Positions 19,387 through 28,070 of a stretch of DNA of 64,000 nucleotides are shown here, piece after piece. The stretch is from the NCBI GenBank assembly GCA_019637645.1, contig JAHBVH010000047.1, positions 1-64,000 on the forward strand. The letters run 5' to 3'. The first letter of the stretch is position 1. Each line of letters starts with the position of its first letter. Origin of the DNA: Caldilineaceae bacterium. GTDB taxonomy: Bacteria > Chloroflexota > Anaerolineae > Caldilineales > Caldilineaceae. Below the pieces are notes generated by a model. The model was not told the DNA's origin and did not search any database. It was given only the letters and a program-made list of their open reading frames with translations. The translations under genes and the position numbers were made by a program.

Positions 19387-19914
19387 TTAGGAATCTGGTG
19401 ACAGAATGGCTTCCCGCCGCCGGTTAAAGAGCGTGTCAATGGCCGTCACCGCTTGCAACAGTTCTTGTAGCGCCGGTTGGAAGGTGTCGCTATTAGCTGG
19501 TGCCGTCTGCAACCGCGTCACCAGTTCGGTCAAGGCCGCAACGCGGTTGGCGAGTTCCGTATCAAAGGTATGTAAGGTAGCCAGCTGTTCCTCACCGATC
19601 CGCACCGCATCAAATAAGCCCGCATAGCCCATAGTAGCCGTGCGAATGCGATCCGTCACAATTTGGAGCTTCTGGATAATCTGGTCTACCTCATCAAGCC
19701 AGCGCAGACCACCATTGCTCAAAAGCTGTTTTTGCAAAGCAAAGAGTTGTTCTTTTTGTTCCGTGAGTTGGGTTGCAATCAGTTCACGGAGCCGTTTGTC
19801 GGCATCGCGCCGCAACTCTTTATTCACGTAGCCACTAATACCAGGCAGCCCTTTTAACAGCCGCTCTAACACATTCATATTAGCTTTTGCTTGTTCAACA
19901 AATTGGTCACTCAT
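19387..19914 (-). CDS. coiled-coil conserved protein of unknown function
   Basis: A 175-residue soluble, mostly helical protein with long heptad-like stretches (for example ELIATQLTEQKEQLFALQKQ and later VAALTELVTRLQT). It has no signal peptide, membrane segment or recognisable catalytic motif. I do not recognise a named family. It lies between the zinc-ribbon membrane protein and the SPFH-HTH gene with strong ribosome-binding sites (AGGAG here). It may act as the PspA-like or scaffold component of this module, but that is suggested only by position and helical character. Confidence 0.75.
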   Translation of the reverse strand: MSDQFVEQAKANMNVLERLLKGLPGISGYVNKELRRDADKRLRELIATQLTEQKEQLFALQKQLLSNGGLRWLDEVDQIIQKLQIVTDRIRTATMGYAGLFDAVRIGEEQLATLHTFDTELANRVAALTELVTRLQTAPANSDTFQPALQELLQAVTAIDTLFNRRREAILSPDS

Positions 19915-19972
19915 GGTCTATTCTCCTGTTACCAACAGTTCAGGGGGATCACATCACACAACCAGCGGCTAC

Positions 19973-20524
19973 TTAGGCCGTGGTGGTCGTTGCGGCGGCG
20001 CGTTTGGTTAAAAAGACTTCGCTCCCACAATAAGGGCAAACGACTAGGCCCTTGCCCGCAAAGGTCAATTCACCCCCACAATTGGGGCACTTCCGATCGC
20101 CTGTCAACGCCTGGCTTTCAACACTATAGAGAATACCTTTCTCCCAGTTGATGGCGCCGCTAAAGAGCTGCTTACCCACGAGATTGCGGATCATATCTTC
20201 AACAGTTTCACGTGGGGCCTCTAGTTCCGCCACCAATTCAGGGATGGTCACCTTCCCTTGGGTCAGCACCATATTCAGAATTTTCTTCTCTTGCTGGACA
20301 TTGGCAAACTCAGCTTGTTCGGCTGTTCCTTTGCGGAACAGATAGGCCCCGATCCCAAAGACAGGCGCTAAGATAGCCAAGGCAAGAACAATCCCGATGG
20401 CCATCCCGCCACTGGATGTTTCGCCTGTGCCGAGCGCGACTGACACCCATGCCCCAAAGGCAATAAGGAGAATAGCACTAAGGCCCATTAGCACTATACC
20501 TACAGTTCGTCCACCGCCAATCAT
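19973..20524 (-). CDS. two-helix membrane protein with winged-helix-like and zinc-ribbon domains
   Basis: A 183-residue protein with two transmembrane helices (about residues 8-30 and 42-63). A region resembling a winged helix follows (ILNMVLTQGKVTIPELVAEL, about 80-115). The C terminus has a zinc ribbon CPNC...CPYC (about 143-167). The zinc-ribbon plus membrane layout recalls YdjG of the Bacillus PspA-YdjGHI system, although order and domains differ. AAGGAG lies 7 nt before the start. It is transcribed directly after the DUF2207 gene and ahead of the coiled-coil protein. Confidence 0.78.
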   Translation of the reverse strand: MIGGGRTVGIVLMGLSAILLIAFGAWVSVALGTGETSSGGMAIGIVLALAILAPVFGIGAYLFRKGTAEQAEFANVQQEKKILNMVLTQGKVTIPELVAELEAPRETVEDMIRNLVGKQLFSGAINWEKGILYSVESQALTGDRKCPNCGGELTFAGKGLVVCPYCGSEVFLTKRAAATTTTA

Positions 20525-20669
20525 GCCTTGCTCCTTCTGTCCTATTTATTGCGGTTGTTATTGTAAAGATTGGGTAGTACCAGCAAAGCCGTCAGGTTTC
20601 CCTCGCCGGACGGCTTTGCCACGTGCGCCACAGCGACGATAGAACAAAAGCTGGAAGTTGGGAAGGACT

Positions 20670-22655
20670 TTAGCCAAAGCCACCACTACCGCCGCCACCG
20701 CCACCTCCCCCGCCGCCACCACCGCCGGAGAAGCCACCGCCACCACTGCTCCAGCCACCGCTAGAAGAGCTGGCGGGACGGCTGGTCATGGTCGTACTGG
20801 CACTGGTAAGGAGAGCACCAAGGCCAGCACTCATGCTGGTGAGGCTAGTGCCTAGGCCGCGACTCATATCGCCCAAGCCACCACCAGCGCTCCCGCCTTC
20901 GTTCTTGCCCCCACCACTCGATTCGCCACGGGGGGAGCCGAGGACAGGCCCCCCAACCCAGGAGCCATCGTAATAGCGGCGGCGATAGGGCTCATACATG
21001 GTTGGGGATGGAATATACCAACCAGGCGCTGGCGCATCGACCTTTTCAAATTTGCGGATATAATCGCGATCAATGCCAAAAGCAATCGCATAGGGTAGCC
21101 AGCGATCCCAGATCGTTTTTTGCGCCTCAAGATCGGAATATTTGTCAATATTTTGCAGATATCGTTTGAAGGCTAGCCATTGGGCCGCGACTTCGGCCCC
21201 ACGCTCCGATTTGCGTGGCATACTTTGCGATAGAATGAGCAAGCCGATCGCCGTGACACCAAGGCCAATGCCTGGCAAAATGGCCGCTGCGGTCAAGTCC
21301 CCAAAGATGGCGAATAAAAACCCACCGACCACAACAGCACCAATGAGGGCAACAACACCAAAGACAGCGTAGGTTTGGCGTACGGTCTCGGGGTTGCGTG
21401 GGAATAGCCCCGCTTCGGTAACGGCTCTGTACAGGCTAGCTTTGATCGAAGGCAGCTTGGCATAAAATTTATCTTTCAAGGCCGAAAGCTTCACCTCGTC
21501 TTTATAGCCAAAAACCGCATTCAGCAAGACTCCTTCGTACGGCAAGAGCGGCACATCATCACGTTCGCGACGGTAGGTAAAATCGACACTTTTACGGAAG
21601 AAACTATCTTCACGCACCTCGGTGATGCTAATTGCCCGCCGACGCGCTAGGTCCACTAAGGTGGCAATAATGTCTTCCATATCGACCGACTCATCCAATA
21701 AGGTACCGGCCATCCCTGGCGAAAGTTCATCGGGCGGCTCGGGCAAATAATCCGCAACCGTCTCCACCGGCTTATCACGGCCAGCACGGAACCAGAGGAG
21801 ATAGAGGCCAGCTGGCCCCCCCAACAAGAACAGAAAGCCCAATGCACCAAAACCTAGCGTCGCCCACGGTCCCCATTGGTCACGATAGGCTTGGGCAGCC
21901 GCGCGTGCTGCCTCATCCGCATCAGCCTGCTGTTGCCAAGCGGCGGCAGTGCCAGCCACAATGCCATGTGGAAATTGGACTCTTACTTCTAATTCCTCAC
22001 CGGCATCTAGACGTTGCTGTAGAGTAAACACGATACGCTTGGCATCATCACGGCGCGAGGCCGTTACATAGTTACCTTGCCGGGCATCGGTGCCATTTAT
22101 ATAGGCCGCCCATTCAACAATTTCTGCCGCAGCGGGGACGTCCACCTGCACGCGCCCAGCTAGCACCGGAAAATCGCGGTCCCCATAAATGGCCTTCCAC
22201 CACAATTGATCGCCACCTTCATAGAAGCGCAGTGCCTCATGCACCGTATAACTGACGCGATAAGTTTCGGTCGTATTTTCTTGCGCTGGAAAGTACCAAC
22301 GGATGGCATAGCTTGAGCCAGTATTATCAACGGTAAAGGTGTAAGGGGTTTCACCACCATCCGCCAATTGATAGGAATTGCCGTTCCCATCTGTGACAGC
22401 CCATTGGGTGATGTAACCCAAATTATGAATGGGGAGTTCGCGGTAGCCAAAGGTGAAGCTACCACTGGTAAAGCGAATGGTCTGGCTTTCTTGCACATTG
22501 ATCGTGCCGTCTTGGTTGACGACCAAATCAACGTCAAATCTTTCCCAGACTAATGATTTGTCTTGTGCTAGCAATGGGGGCGCATAGAACAGCGAGCTTA
22601 GCAACAAACTCATTGTCAGCCAAAGAAACGCTGACCAACGCCGCTGCCTTATCAT
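20670..22655 (-). CDS. DUF2207 membrane protein with glycine-rich tail
   Basis: A 661-residue exported membrane protein. A signal peptide (about residues 1-30, ending PPLLAQ) is followed by an extracytoplasmic DUF2207 domain, a transmembrane helix near 268-288, a cytoplasmic region with two further helices near 430-480, and a C-terminal tail. The tail includes [11 protein letters not shown] and a run of 13 glycines, typical of DUF2207/TPM-type proteins. Function is unknown. It opens the putative envelope-stress operon that ends with the SPFH-HTH and phosphotriesterase genes. The glycine tract is a simple-sequence stretch prone to length change. Confidence 0.85.
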   Translation of the reverse strand: MIRQRRWSAFLWLTMSLLLSSLFYAPPLLAQDKSLVWERFDVDLVVNQDGTINVQESQTIRFTSGSFTFGYRELPIHNLGYITQWAVTDGNGNSYQLADGGETPYTFTVDNTGSSYAIRWYFPAQENTTETYRVSYTVHEALRFYEGGDQLWWKAIYGDRDFPVLAGRVQVDVPAAAEIVEWAAYINGTDARQGNYVTASRRDDAKRIVFTLQQRLDAGEELEVRVQFPHGIVAGTAAAWQQQADADEAARAAAQAYRDQWGPWATLGFGALGFLFLLGGPAGLYLLWFRAGRDKPVETVADYLPEPPDELSPGMAGTLLDESVDMEDIIATLVDLARRRAISITEVREDSFFRKSVDFTYRRERDDVPLLPYEGVLLNAVFGYKDEVKLSALKDKFYAKLPSIKASLYRAVTEAGLFPRNPETVRQTYAVFGVVALIGAVVVGGFLFAIFGDLTAAAILPGIGLGVTAIGLLILSQSMPRKSERGAEVAAQWLAFKRYLQNIDKYSDLEAQKTIWDRWLPYAIAFGIDRDYIRKFEKVDAPAPGWYIPSPTMYEPYRRRYYDGSWVGGPVLGSPRGESSGGGKNEGGSAGGGLGDMSRGLGTSLTSMSAGLGALLTSASTTMTSRPASSSSGGWSSGGGGFSGGGGGGGGGGGGGSGGFG

Positions 22656-23004
22656 AGATCACTCCTTTAGCTTCGTCCTTGCTTTGGGGTCAAACAATCA
22701 GGCGCATACAATCACTTCTCTATCCTACCATGATCGACGTCGCATTGTCTGATAGGTAACCGACAGTTGCCTGAAATTCAGACAAAAGCTGACATGAAAA
22801 ATAGCCACATAAGCATCGAAATCAACTAACGAGCCTAAAATGGTCATCGTCTACCGATTTGGCACTTATGCATAACGAGTGGCCTGTCACATCAAGCCTG
22901 GCGTAAGTGCTACTCTTTTATTGACGGAGAGATGAATGAGTGGTTGGGAGTGTGTGCGATGAAGCTGTTTGAAAAGTAGCCTTTGTAGCTGCGATGGATC
23001 GTAC
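22656..23004. other. 350-bp intergenic stretch
   Basis: It lies upstream of the DUF2207 operon and downstream of scpB. It must hold the operon promoter, but no clear -35/-10 pair, repeat or RNA structure was recognised. Confidence 0.4.
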
Positions 23005-23682
23005 CTAGCTTTCGGCCAATACGGTGGCAGCCCACAAGGTATCGGCTTCTGTCGATTCCAAGGTGGGCAGTTCATGTAAGCCCGTTAACCCAAAATGATG
23101 CAGAAAAGCTTCGGTTACGCCATAGAGAATGGGGCGCCCCACCCCTTCTAGACGACCACTTTCTTCGATCAATCCGCGTTGCACCAAGGAGCGCAAGATG
23201 GCAGAACTATCAACACCGCGTACTGCCTCGATTTGGGCCCGTGTAATCGGCTGGCGATACGCGATAATGGCTAGCGTCTCAAGGGCAGATGCACTGAGCT
23301 TGGTCGTTAAATCAAGATTGAGAAAAGTTTCAATGAGTGTAGCCAGTGTTGGGTTTGTCACTAACTGAAACTTGCCATGATATTCTTGAACACGCAGCCC
23401 ACGCCCTGTTTGCAAGTAATGGTAATCAAGCTCTTTCAGATACTGAATCACAGCCTCATTCGACATTTGCAGGGTTTTGGTCAACTGTCCAATTTCTACT
23501 GGACCTTCTGCCACAAATAACAAGGTTTCTAGTAAAGCTGGTATCCCCCAAGGTTCGGCGATGATGTCTCTAGCGGGCTCATTGGTTGCCGAGATGGGCG
23601 GTTGCAGCTCCGTTTCAGCAGCAGAAAGATCAACCTCATCACACACTACATTGGTCACTACAGTTTGCTCAATCATCATCAA
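23005..23682 (-). CDS. scpB: segregation and condensation protein B
   Basis: A 225-residue ScpB, the kleisin-associated winged-helix partner of SMC-ScpA in chromosome condensation and origin segregation. The tandem winged helices are recognisable, with the family signatures LETLLFVAEGPVEIGQL, ALETLAIIAYRQPITRAQIE and GRPILYGVTEAFLHHFGL. A nonconserved N-terminal stretch of about 45 residues precedes the domain. scpA and smc are not in the window. It sits in the same neighbourhood as the parS candidate at 24683, which would load the same machinery. Confidence 0.93.
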   Translation of the reverse strand: MMMIEQTVVTNVVCDEVDLSAAETELQPPISATNEPARDIIAEPWGIPALLETLLFVAEGPVEIGQLTKTLQMSNEAVIQYLKELDYHYLQTGRGLRVQEYHGKFQLVTNPTLATLIETFLNLDLTTKLSASALETLAIIAYRQPITRAQIEAVRGVDSSAILRSLVQRGLIEESGRLEGVGRPILYGVTEAFLHHFGLTGLHELPTLESTEADTLWAATVLAES

Positions 23683-23740
23683 TATTTACTACGCATGGAA
23701 GGACAGCTTGTTGCAAAAACAGCAAAACCTAGTATACGTG

Positions 23741-24307
23741 CTAGCTACCGGCCAAACTTGGCTCAAAGGGCGCACAACGCATCTGAACATCCAACTTGCC
23801 TAAGGTTAGCCCAATATCTTCTTCCACCACATCGCGGGCAAGCGCAACAACTTCATCTGTTTTGGTTGGAATATCAACTTCAGGGGTCACTTCAATTTCC
23901 AGACGAATATCGACTGCCCCACCTTTGGCGCGCACAGTTGGAACAACGGTATTGACTTCGGCAACTTGCTCAAGATGCCACTCGAGCCGTCGGCCAATAC
24001 TAGCAGTGTCTAATTCAGCTAGGCCGCCAGCAGCGGTACGAATACGAACACCGCGATTGCGCATCCCCCAAAGCTCCACCCATAGGAGGATGCCAAAGAG
24101 CAGAATGGCCGTAACTCCAATCGTAGCTTGGGCAATGATGAAATTATCAGGATTCGTAGCTTTCCACGCTTGAATCTGTAGTGCGGCAACAGTCAGCCAT
24201 TGCTGTAGCCACTGAATCGTTTGCAAAGGAATGATAGCAAGCGCGCAAATAGCAACCAGCAGAAAAAACCAGAGTAGCGCAGCTATAATTCGATTAAACA
24301 TTGCCAT
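23741..24307 (-). CDS. amaP: alkaline shock response membrane anchor protein AmaP
   Basis: A 188-residue protein with two N-terminal transmembrane helices (about residues 5-30 and 58-80). A cytoplasmic domain resembling Asp23/AmaP follows (GVRIRTAAGGLAELD and onward). In Firmicutes AmaP anchors Asp23 near the membrane in cell-envelope stress. No Asp23 gene is adjacent here. It lies 58 nt upstream of scpB on the same strand. Confidence 0.8.
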   Translation of the reverse strand: MAMFNRIIAALLWFFLLVAICALAIIPLQTIQWLQQWLTVAALQIQAWKATNPDNFIIAQATIGVTAILLFGILLWVELWGMRNRGVRIRTAAGGLAELDTASIGRRLEWHLEQVAEVNTVVPTVRAKGGAVDIRLEIEVTPEVDIPTKTDEVVALARDVVEEDIGLTLGKLDVQMRCAPFEPSLAGS

Positions 24308-24650
24308 AGTTACGATCCTTCATTAAACCCAAGATTGCATTGCTGGGAAACGGTTGGAAAAGGTCTTCTACAGCTGACCAGCTTTTGAAAACAGGTCAGA
24401 CGTGGACTGTTCCTATCGTCTTCGCAAAACGTCTCTGTGGATTATACCTAAGTTTCCCCAACAAGGCGAAAGAATTGGCGCGAAAATGAGAACAGCTCCC
24501 TACCGCGCCTAACGGGCTCCAGAGAAAACAAGGGTAAGCGCCCAAGCACGTATTGAGCAAATCAGGTAGATTTTCACTGCTTTGATCTGCTTTGCGCTGC
24601 TGCCTCTACTAATCTACCTTCTATGCTTAGGACGGACCCATTCTAGCCCT

Positions 24651-24687
24651 AAAAAAAACACCGACGCTGGAAGTAGCGTCGGTGTTT
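24651..24687 (-). terminator. intrinsic terminator of the primary sigma factor gene
   Basis: AAACACCGACGCT at 24656-24668 pairs perfectly with AGCGTCGGTGTTT at 24675-24687 (6-nt loop). An eight-base A run at 24651-24658 becomes the T tract on the minus strand. It begins 23 nt after the sigma factor stop and overlaps the parS candidate by 5 bp. Confidence 0.92.
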
Positions 24688-24698
24688 CACGTGAAACC
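24683..24698. other. parS centromere site (ParB binding), 15 of 16 matches
   Basis: TGTTTCACGTGAAACC differs from the broad bacterial parS consensus TGTTTCACGTGAAACA only at the last base. It lies between the sigma factor stop (24711) and its terminator stem. parS sites normally cluster near the replication origin and nucleate ParB spreading and SMC loading. ParA/ParB genes are not in this window. Confidence 0.85.
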
Positions 24699-24710
24699 CA
24701 CAACCGTGAT

Positions 24711-26033
24711 TTACAGGTAGTCGCGCAATTTACGACTGCGGCTAGGATGGCGCAAGCGGCTTAGTGCCTGCGCTTCAATTTGGCGAATGCGCTCGCGCGT
24801 CACGCCAAACTTCTTGCCTACCTCTTCGAGCGTATAACAGTAGCCATCGACCAAGCCAAAACGCAATTGCAGAATACGCACCTCACGTGGCGTAAGACTC
24901 TGGAAGATCTCATCAATGACTTCCCGTAAGATTTGCTGGCCAGCCGCCTCATTGGGTGCTGCAGCATCTTCATCTTCGATAAAATCGCCCAAATAACTAT
25001 CTTCTTCTTCGCCAACGGGCATTTCCAAGCTTAGAGGCCGTTGACTAACGCGCATAATATGCTCGACTTTGCGCGGAGAAACCCCAAGCTCTTCAGCAAT
25101 CTCCTCGGTAGTCGGGTCGCGTCCAAGCTCCTGCACCAACTGGCGACTGGTTCGCGTCAGACGATTAATCTGCTCATACATGTGAACAGGCACGCGAATA
25201 GTGCGGCCTTGATCGGCAATGGCCCGTGTCACAGCCTGACGAATCCACCAAGTAGCATAGGTGCTGAACTTATAGCCACGGCGATAATCAAATTTCTTCA
25301 CCGCACGGATCAACCCAATATTGCCCTCCTGGATCAGATCCAAGAAAGGCACACCGCGCCCGACATACTTCTTGGCAACGCTCACGACAAGACGGCTGTT
25401 AGCCTTGATCAAGTGCTCTTGGGCAGCCTGACCATCGCGAACAAACCATAATAATCGTTCGCGCTCTTCCCAATCTTCAACACCCTGCGCTAATTTACGA
25501 CGTGCATCGCGGCCTTTTTCCATACGCTTGGCCAACGAAACCTCTTCTTCCGCCGTCAATAAAGGGACGCGACCGATCTCTTTGAGGTAGAGGCTAATCG
25601 AATCATCAATTTCAATCTGGCTGAGATCAAAATTATCTTCCTCGATCATCTCTGCATCAAGATCGGTCATGTCCTCGGCTTCTTCCTCGCGGACTTGGCC
25701 AACTTCAATACCCTGCTCAAAAAGAGAGGCAAATATATCTTCCACCTGCTCCATGTTATTCTCAGCTTCAGGCACTAGACCCAAAACATCGTCATAGGAA
25801 ACAAAGCCTTGGGTTCGCCCTAAGGTTAGAAGTTGGCTCAGAATCTGCTCAGGCGTCAAAACTACGGGCGGTGCTAACGCAACATCGCCATTTTCACGCA
25901 GTTCTGGCTCCTGCTCATCAAGCTCATCAATTTCGTCTTCGAAATCGCTTTCATATCTCTGTTCGAAGCCGTTATCGAAGTCCATATCGAAATCGGCATC
26001 CATCGAGAAATCCAGCATTCTTTGCTTACCCAT
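24711..26033 (-). CDS. sigA: primary RNA polymerase sigma factor (RpoD/SigA)
   Basis: A 440-residue sigma-70 family housekeeping factor. A very acidic N-terminal extension (about 1-130) contains a region 1.1-like segment. It is followed by region 1.2 ([19 protein letters not shown]), region 2 ([50 protein letters not shown]), region 3 and region 4 ([21 protein letters not shown]). The ATG at 26033 is preferred. AAGGAG lies 14 nt upstream, and the alternative GTG at 26045 is only 2 nt from it. The gene ends with a strong terminator overlapping parS. Its 5' flank is AT-rich. Confidence 0.95.
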   Translation of the reverse strand: MGKQRMLDFSMDADFDMDFDNGFEQRYESDFEDEIDELDEQEPELRENGDVALAPPVVLTPEQILSQLLTLGRTQGFVSYDDVLGLVPEAENNMEQVEDIFASLFEQGIEVGQVREEEAEDMTDLDAEMIEEDNFDLSQIEIDDSISLYLKEIGRVPLLTAEEEVSLAKRMEKGRDARRKLAQGVEDWEERERLLWFVRDGQAAQEHLIKANSRLVVSVAKKYVGRGVPFLDLIQEGNIGLIRAVKKFDYRRGYKFSTYATWWIRQAVTRAIADQGRTIRVPVHMYEQINRLTRTSRQLVQELGRDPTTEEIAEELGVSPRKVEHIMRVSQRPLSLEMPVGEEEDSYLGDFIEDEDAAAPNEAAGQQILREVIDEIFQSLTPREVRILQLRFGLVDGYCYTLEEVGKKFGVTRERIRQIEAQALSRLRHPSRSRKLRDYL

Positions 26034-26350
26034 ATGTAAAACCACATCTCCTTACGCACGAATAACTCACTGATAATCTCTATAAAGAGGTGGAATCTAC
26101 GCGATGATTTTCCACATTTGATTAAATTTCGATATACTTCCGAACGCTACGTTTAACTATCTCTACTTTTGCGTTAAGCCTCAATACACGGTATAATTTA
26201 ATTTTACGTCAACACACTTCATTATTGCGTATATTCATTTAATTTACCGTATTGTGAGTCTCTTTTCTGCATCTTCGCGCACGATTCCAGAAACGGTATT
26301 TTTACTTTTGCAATGCGGTCGTAAAAGCACAGCTCACAAAAGTAATAAAT
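26034..26350. other. AT-rich flank upstream of the sigma factor gene
   Basis: About 300 bp of AT-rich DNA that should contain the sigma factor promoter. No single -35/-10 pair stands out and no gene or repeat was recognised. Confidence 0.4.
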
Positions 26351-26396
26351 AAAGCGCAGTTATGGTTCTGACCTAAAGAGAATCATTCTGCGCTTT
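26351..26396 (-). terminator. terminator overlapping the end of the methyltransferase gene
   Basis: AAAGCGCAG at 26351-26359 pairs with CTGCGCTTT at 26388-26396. On the minus strand the stem is followed by an AT-rich, T-containing stretch. The methyltransferase stop at 26373 lies inside the loop. Confidence 0.65.
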
Positions 26397-27326
26397 AAAA
26401 TCCCAAATGCCATTTTTCTTTGCATAAGCAGCATTGCATTGTCTACAAAGCAGTTGCCCTTCAGTTACAAGCTGAAAAGCTTCCGCTCGACATTGGGGAC
26501 AGCAAAAAAGCTCAGCAATAGCGGTTCCATTCCCCGTAATAGCTTGGGGGACACGGCCCTGATTACTTGTTGCTTGGACAAATACGCTAGGGGCTAGCGG
26601 ATAATGCCCCCCCAATCGAAAAAAAACGCTATCGATTTGGGCCAAGTGCGTCGGGTTAACACGTTGCTTCAAGAAAGGTAAGCGGAAATGAGAAACAGCA
26701 AGTTGCTGCTGACGTACAAGGCCACTCTTCGTCATCTGCTCATTCATCCACTTCGGATGAAAGTCAAAATTTAAAGCCACAAACTCAAGAGGGGTTGGTG
26801 TAAATGGCGACCACGACTGCCTTCTTAGCAACCAACGAGTCATAGCTTTTAAGTTACGCTTATTAGCATATTCCAATACAGCTACACTGCGTTTGTGAAG
26901 AACACGCTCCAACTGCTGCAACGCTTGCGGAATATCCGCAAGGTGATGCATGACCCGAATCATAACGAGCGAGTCAAGGCAACCAGTCGCCAATGGTAAT
27001 TGATAAAGATTGCCAGCCACAAAAACAAAGCGGGGATCATGTCCCCACCGGCTGACTGCATCTTCCAATAAAGTACGGCTATAATCGAATAAGATAATCT
27101 GCTCGTACCCTAAATATAAATCGGCTAAGCGACCAAAACCTGCCCCAATTTCGGCAATACGAACCCCATGCTGTGGCAATAAACGGCGAATCGCGATTCG
27201 TTCAGCGGCGTCCTCGTAATCGCGTCCTTGACCTTCCCAAAAATCTGTTTTGTATTGACTATTTTCATAGTCAATGACCGGAACGTCAAGTTGATCTTCG
27301 GAGCGAACATTGCCAGCGATTGTCAT
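26373..27326 (-). CDS. class I SAM-dependent methyltransferase with C-terminal zinc ribbon
   Basis: A 317-residue protein. The SAM-binding motif I (IAEIGAGFGRLADLY) lies near residue 57. It is followed by an acidic FDYSRT motif, NLYQLPLATGCLDSLVMIRVMHHL and VLEYANKRN. This is a methyltransferase type 11/25 fold. The last 45 residues carry CPQC...CRQC, a Trm112/zinc-ribbon-like tail. The substrate is unknown. Small-molecule, lipid or tRNA targets are all possible. A small membrane-protein frame and a strong promoter lie just upstream on the same strand. Confidence 0.85.
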   Translation of the reverse strand: MTIAGNVRSEDQLDVPVIDYENSQYKTDFWEGQGRDYEDAAERIAIRRLLPQHGVRIAEIGAGFGRLADLYLGYEQIILFDYSRTLLEDAVSRWGHDPRFVFVAGNLYQLPLATGCLDSLVMIRVMHHLADIPQALQQLERVLHKRSVAVLEYANKRNLKAMTRWLLRRQSWSPFTPTPLEFVALNFDFHPKWMNEQMTKSGLVRQQQLAVSHFRLPFLKQRVNPTHLAQIDSVFFRLGGHYPLAPSVFVQATSNQGRVPQAITGNGTAIAELFCCPQCRAEAFQLVTEGQLLCRQCNAAYAKKNGIWDFKAQNDSL

Positions 27327-27357
27327 TGTTGAGTATTACCTGCTTCTCTATATTCGC

Positions 27358-27519
27358 TTAATTCACAATGATGTGGTAGAATTGCTTTATATAGTTATAG
27401 AGAAAAGTCGCTGATCGGCGCTTTCCTTGCAGGCTAAACAGCATTGTAAAGAGCCAAGCCACGCCTGTAAAGAAGAGCAGACTGACAATGGCAAAAAAAG
27501 AGCGGGAGCATTCTCCCAC
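27358..27519 (-). CDS. candidate 53-residue single-helix membrane protein
   Basis: A short frame starting at GTG 27519 and ending at 27358. It encodes a short polar head, one hydrophobic helix (about residues 7-30, FFAIVSLLFFTGVAWLFTML) and a basic tail (QGKRRSATFLYNYIKQFYHI). A strong promoter lies about 30 nt upstream. Its first codons also form a hairpin followed by seven T residues, so the same bases could be a terminator or attenuator for the methyltransferase transcript. It is not a recognised family. The helix plus basic tail looks like protein, but chance is possible. Confidence 0.4.
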   Translation of the reverse strand: MGECSRSFFAIVSLLFFTGVAWLFTMLFSLQGKRRSATFLYNYIKQFYHIIVN

Positions 27520-27520
27520 T
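27486..27520 (-). terminator. hairpin with T tract overlapping a small frame start
   Basis: On the minus strand AGTGGGAG pairs with CTCCCGCT (one G-U pair) around AATG. Seven T residues follow at 27483-27489. Located about 25 nt after the predicted transcription start, it resembles an attenuator. It could instead fold over the GTG start at 27519. Confidence 0.5.
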
Positions 27521-27549
27521 AACTATTGCTGCTACCTGTAGATGTGTAG

Positions 27550-27578
27550 ATTATAGCAGGCTTCAGTAACGATTTCAA
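27550..27578 (-). promoter_or_regulatory. strong sigma-70 type promoter on the minus strand
   Basis: Reading leftward, TTGAAA (27578-27573), a 17-bp spacer and a perfect TATAAT (27555-27550). It drives transcription toward the candidate small membrane protein and the methyltransferase. Confidence 0.8.
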
Positions 27579-27758
27579 CCCCCAATTTAATATTATGAGA
27601 CAATTATTTTTGCCAAAATTGCTTTAGACCTTTCCGCCTCGCAAGCAAAACAAATCGTTTTTGCGCGGTGGCGCGCAGAGCAATGCCCCTGCCACACAAC
27701 ATTCTCCCCCAAACACCTACCGCAATTAGCCAATTTATCAAAAATTATCATAGCCAGG

Positions 27759-27787
27759 TTGACACTAGGGACACCTCATGCTACACT
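27759..27787 (+). promoter_or_regulatory. promoter of the arginine cluster
   Basis: TTGACA at 27759-27764, 17-bp spacer, TACACT at 27782-27787. The predicted transcription start (27793-27795) coincides with the ATG of a 21-residue frame, suggesting a leaderless leader peptide. Confidence 0.75.
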
Positions 27788-27794
27788 ACCCATT

Positions 27795-27860
27795 ATGATG
27801 ACAGCTAGTGTTTCCTTCCATTACCTAAGCTTTAGGCCGTACCGCGTTCCTATCGGATGA
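27795..27860 (+). CDS. possible leader peptide of the argC operon
   Basis: A 21-codon frame, MMTASVSFHYLSFRPYRVPI plus Gly, starting at the predicted transcription start. It contains two arginine codons (AGG and CGC) within four residues and ends before the terminator at 27907. Its bases overlap several alternative helices of the leader RNA. Translation of the frame could influence termination, but no experimental parallel is known to me. Confidence 0.35.
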   Translation: MMTASVSFHYLSFRPYRVPIG

Positions 27861-27933
27861 TCCGACCTGGAAACAGCGCGCGCGGTTTGACACCCAGCAA
27901 CTAGCGAAGCTCTCCAGACGGAGAGCTTTTTTT
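27795..27933 (+). promoter_or_regulatory. structured leader RNA with intrinsic terminator upstream of argC
   Basis: The leader can fold into nested helices. GCTAGT (27803) pairs with ACTAGC (27900), GTTTCC with GGAAAC, ACCGCG with CGCGGT, and TCGGAT with ATCCGA. It ends in the hairpin AAGCTCTCC/GGAGAGCTT (27907-27928) with a T tract to 27933. This is the architecture of a transcription attenuator. It does not match the T-box consensus or any riboswitch class I know. A further 140 nt with smaller hairpins precede argC. Confidence 0.6.
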
Positions 27934-28070
27934 ATTTTACAGCATTCACCCGCTGTTTATGGCCCAGTAACCCTCGTTTAGCGAGGCAATCACCGAACAG
28001 CTGGGTCGCTTTGAGGATAGGCTTGAATCATCCTCAGCAAACCGGTTCTTTCTAGAATGGAGTAGCGTAT

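Larger units (their letters stand above)
24308..24710. other. 400-bp intergenic stretch with terminator and parS
   Basis: The right end holds the sigma factor terminator and a parS site (separate entries). Further left there is only a short dyad, CTGACC facing GGTCAG near 24371-24402, and no gene. Confidence 0.5.

Noticed and set aside
20198..20215. second parS-like sequence (GTTTCACGTGGGGC)
   Set aside because: Only the left half matches. The right half is unrelated, and the site lies inside a coding sequence.
27828..27870. T-box motif in the argC leader (GGCCGTACCGCG resembles GGTGGNACCGCG)
   Set aside because: The NCCA-pairing TGG is replaced by CCG, and no specifier stem I is visible upstream within the short leader.
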